A stretch of 5,043 nt of DNA from positions 1-5,043 of the forward strand of contig JAPOVO010000486.1 of NCBI GenBank assembly GCA_026708165.1. Direction: 5' to 3'. A program made the position numbers and the translations under genes. The DNA is from Chloroflexota bacterium (GTDB lineage: Bacteria; Chloroflexota; UBA11872; VXNJ01). Shown here in pieces: positions 4,313 through 5,043 of the stretch. Numbering within the stretch: position 1 is the stretch's first letter; each line of letters starts with the position of its first letter. Under the pieces are notes generated by a model, which saw only the letters and a program-made list of their open reading frames with translations, ran no database searches and was not told the origin of the DNA.

Positions 4313-5043
4313 ATGGCGAAGAAAACCGGGCGTGGAGCAGAAGCCGTCTATAGGGCGGCAAGTCGATGGGTGGACGCGGCGCTAAGAAACGATGACTCGC
4401 TGTTCACGCCCGACGAGCCGATCTGGTCGCTTCGGAACCTGGACGACTTTTACAACAGATTCGTTCTACAACCGGATGAGTCGTCCGATTCGTTCGAAAT
4501 CAAGTTCAAGCGCCAGCTATCCGGCGCTCCGGCCGAGACGACACAACTGGCGGCTGAGATTCTCTATGTCCACCTCTTGCTTCCAATACCTCAAGCGATG
4601 GGTGGCCGAAGAAAACGGGAACTCATAAGCGGGAAAGATTGGGCCGCCAGTCCTATAGCCATTCCCGAAGACCTTGATGAGGTCCTGAATGATGGTCTCG
4701 TGAATCCCGGGACGTCATTCCACACGGCCAGGTGGGCGCAGATATCCCTAATCTGCCAGTTCGTAGCACGATGGAAGCGGCTCTCCGAACAGGACCGTGA
4801 AGAAGCTCTGCTCGATCCCTGGACTTTCAAACGACAACTCTTTGAACTAGACGTGCCCTCGTCGAAAACGCAACGAGAGGCTCTTCTCAACCTCGCCTAT
4901 CCCGACACGTTCGCCCCTATTGTGACGCGAGAGCATAAGGACCAAGTCGTCGAACGTTTCGACTACCTGCTCGACTCGCGGACCGGAGACGTAGATAGAC
5001 ACATTCTTCAGATCGAGGCTCGACTAACCGATGACTATGGATA
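4313..5043 (+). CDS. McrB-like AAA+ restriction protein, N-terminal region (cut by window edge)
   Basis: The frame from ATG 4313 stays open to the last base, giving 243 residues with no stop. The start is fixed by a consensus AGGAGG seven bases upstream. From memory of the family, the segment order matches the N-terminal region of McrB-like AAA+ proteins of modification-dependent (type IV) restriction: a GRGAEAVYRAA start (6-16), FTPDEPIWS (31-39), FEIKFKRQLSGAP (61-73), an LAAEILYVHLLLP block (79-91), IPEDLDEVLNDGLVNPGTSF (117-136) and YPDTFAPIVTREHK (196-209). In such proteins this part precedes the GTP-hydrolysing AAA+ domain (Walker A/B), which is not in the window, so NTPase activity is not shown. 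An mcrC-type nuclease gene would be expected downstream. No signal peptide or membrane helix is seen, so it is probably cytoplasmic. Codon use differs from the dioxygenase: by eye, six CTA and six AGA/AGG codons here against one and two there, suggesting acquisition by transfer. Alternative: a related AAA+ protein with another effector. Confidence 0.65.
   Translation, partial: MAKKTGRGAEAVYRAASRWVDAALRNDDSLFTPDEPIWSLRNLDDFYNRFVLQPDESSDSFEIKFKRQLSGAPAETTQLAAEILYVHLLLPIPQAMGGRRKRELISGKDWAASPIAIPEDLDEVLNDGLVNPGTSFHTARWAQISLICQFVARWKRLSEQDREEALLDPWTFKRQLFELDVPSSKTQREALLNLAYPDTFAPIVTREHKDQVVERFDYLLDSRTGDVDRHILQIEARLTDDYG

Noticed and set aside
4392..4628. 78-codon plus-strand frame, and a 99-codon minus-strand frame at 4591-4890
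   Set aside because: Both overlap the McrB-like frame starting at 4313, which has a consensus ribosome binding site and family-like sequence throughout. They are shadows of a gene that leaves the window.
1..5043. CRISPR array, tRNA, rRNA or insertion sequence
   Set aside because: No regularly spaced repeats, cloverleaf, rRNA segment, transposase or long terminal inverted repeats were seen on either strand.

Overview
The window is GC-rich bacterial DNA from a large environmental-type genome. It holds four recognisable genes and part of a fifth in two divergent blocks. No 16S, tRNA or other phylogenetic marker is present, so the host is only a guess. A Tat-type lipoprotein sugar-binding protein with a Glu/Ala/Pro/Thr-rich linker, a PhyH-family dioxygenase beside a carbohydrate ABC transporter, and a hairpin of the 'CCTTCGACAG..CTCAGG' type would fit Chloroflexota or Poribacteria-like bacteria. 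That placement is inference only.

Left block (minus strand, 1-2854): a carbohydrate ABC importer of the CUT1 type, in the transcription order binding lipoprotein (1478-2854), MalF-like permease (273-1196), MalG-like permease (1-276, cut by the window edge). The two permease genes overlap by four bases (GTGA). A 281-base gap with a strong pair of overlapping hairpins separates the binding protein from the permeases, a layout reminiscent of the malE-malF intercistronic hairpins that favour excess binding protein. No ATPase gene is visible; it may lie beyond the left edge or be a shared subunit encoded elsewhere.

Centre (2855-3375): a 521-base divergent intergenic region. It contains a hyphenated dyad close to the binding-protein gene, a possible sigma70-type promoter for the transporter with an exact tandem 9-bp repeat at its expected start site, a 52-codon open frame without a ribosome binding site, and a 7-bp-arm inverted repeat 86 bases before the next gene.

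Right block (plus strand, 3376-5043): a complete PhyH-family Fe(II)/2-oxoglutarate dioxygenase with its HxD...H metal ligands and the 2-oxoglutarate arginine, then an imperfect 12-bp hairpin. After a strong ribosome binding site comes an open frame at 4313 that runs off the right edge. Its 243 visible residues resemble the N-terminal region of McrB-like AAA+ proteins of type IV restriction, from memory of that family. The NTPase domain and any mcrC partner would lie beyond the window.

The transporter and the dioxygenase plausibly form one catabolic neighbourhood: uptake of an organic solute followed by oxidative processing. The right edge appears to enter a defence gene with different codon use. 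No clearly new system can be shown from this window. The best leads are the truncated McrB-like gene and the regulatory architecture of the divergent region.
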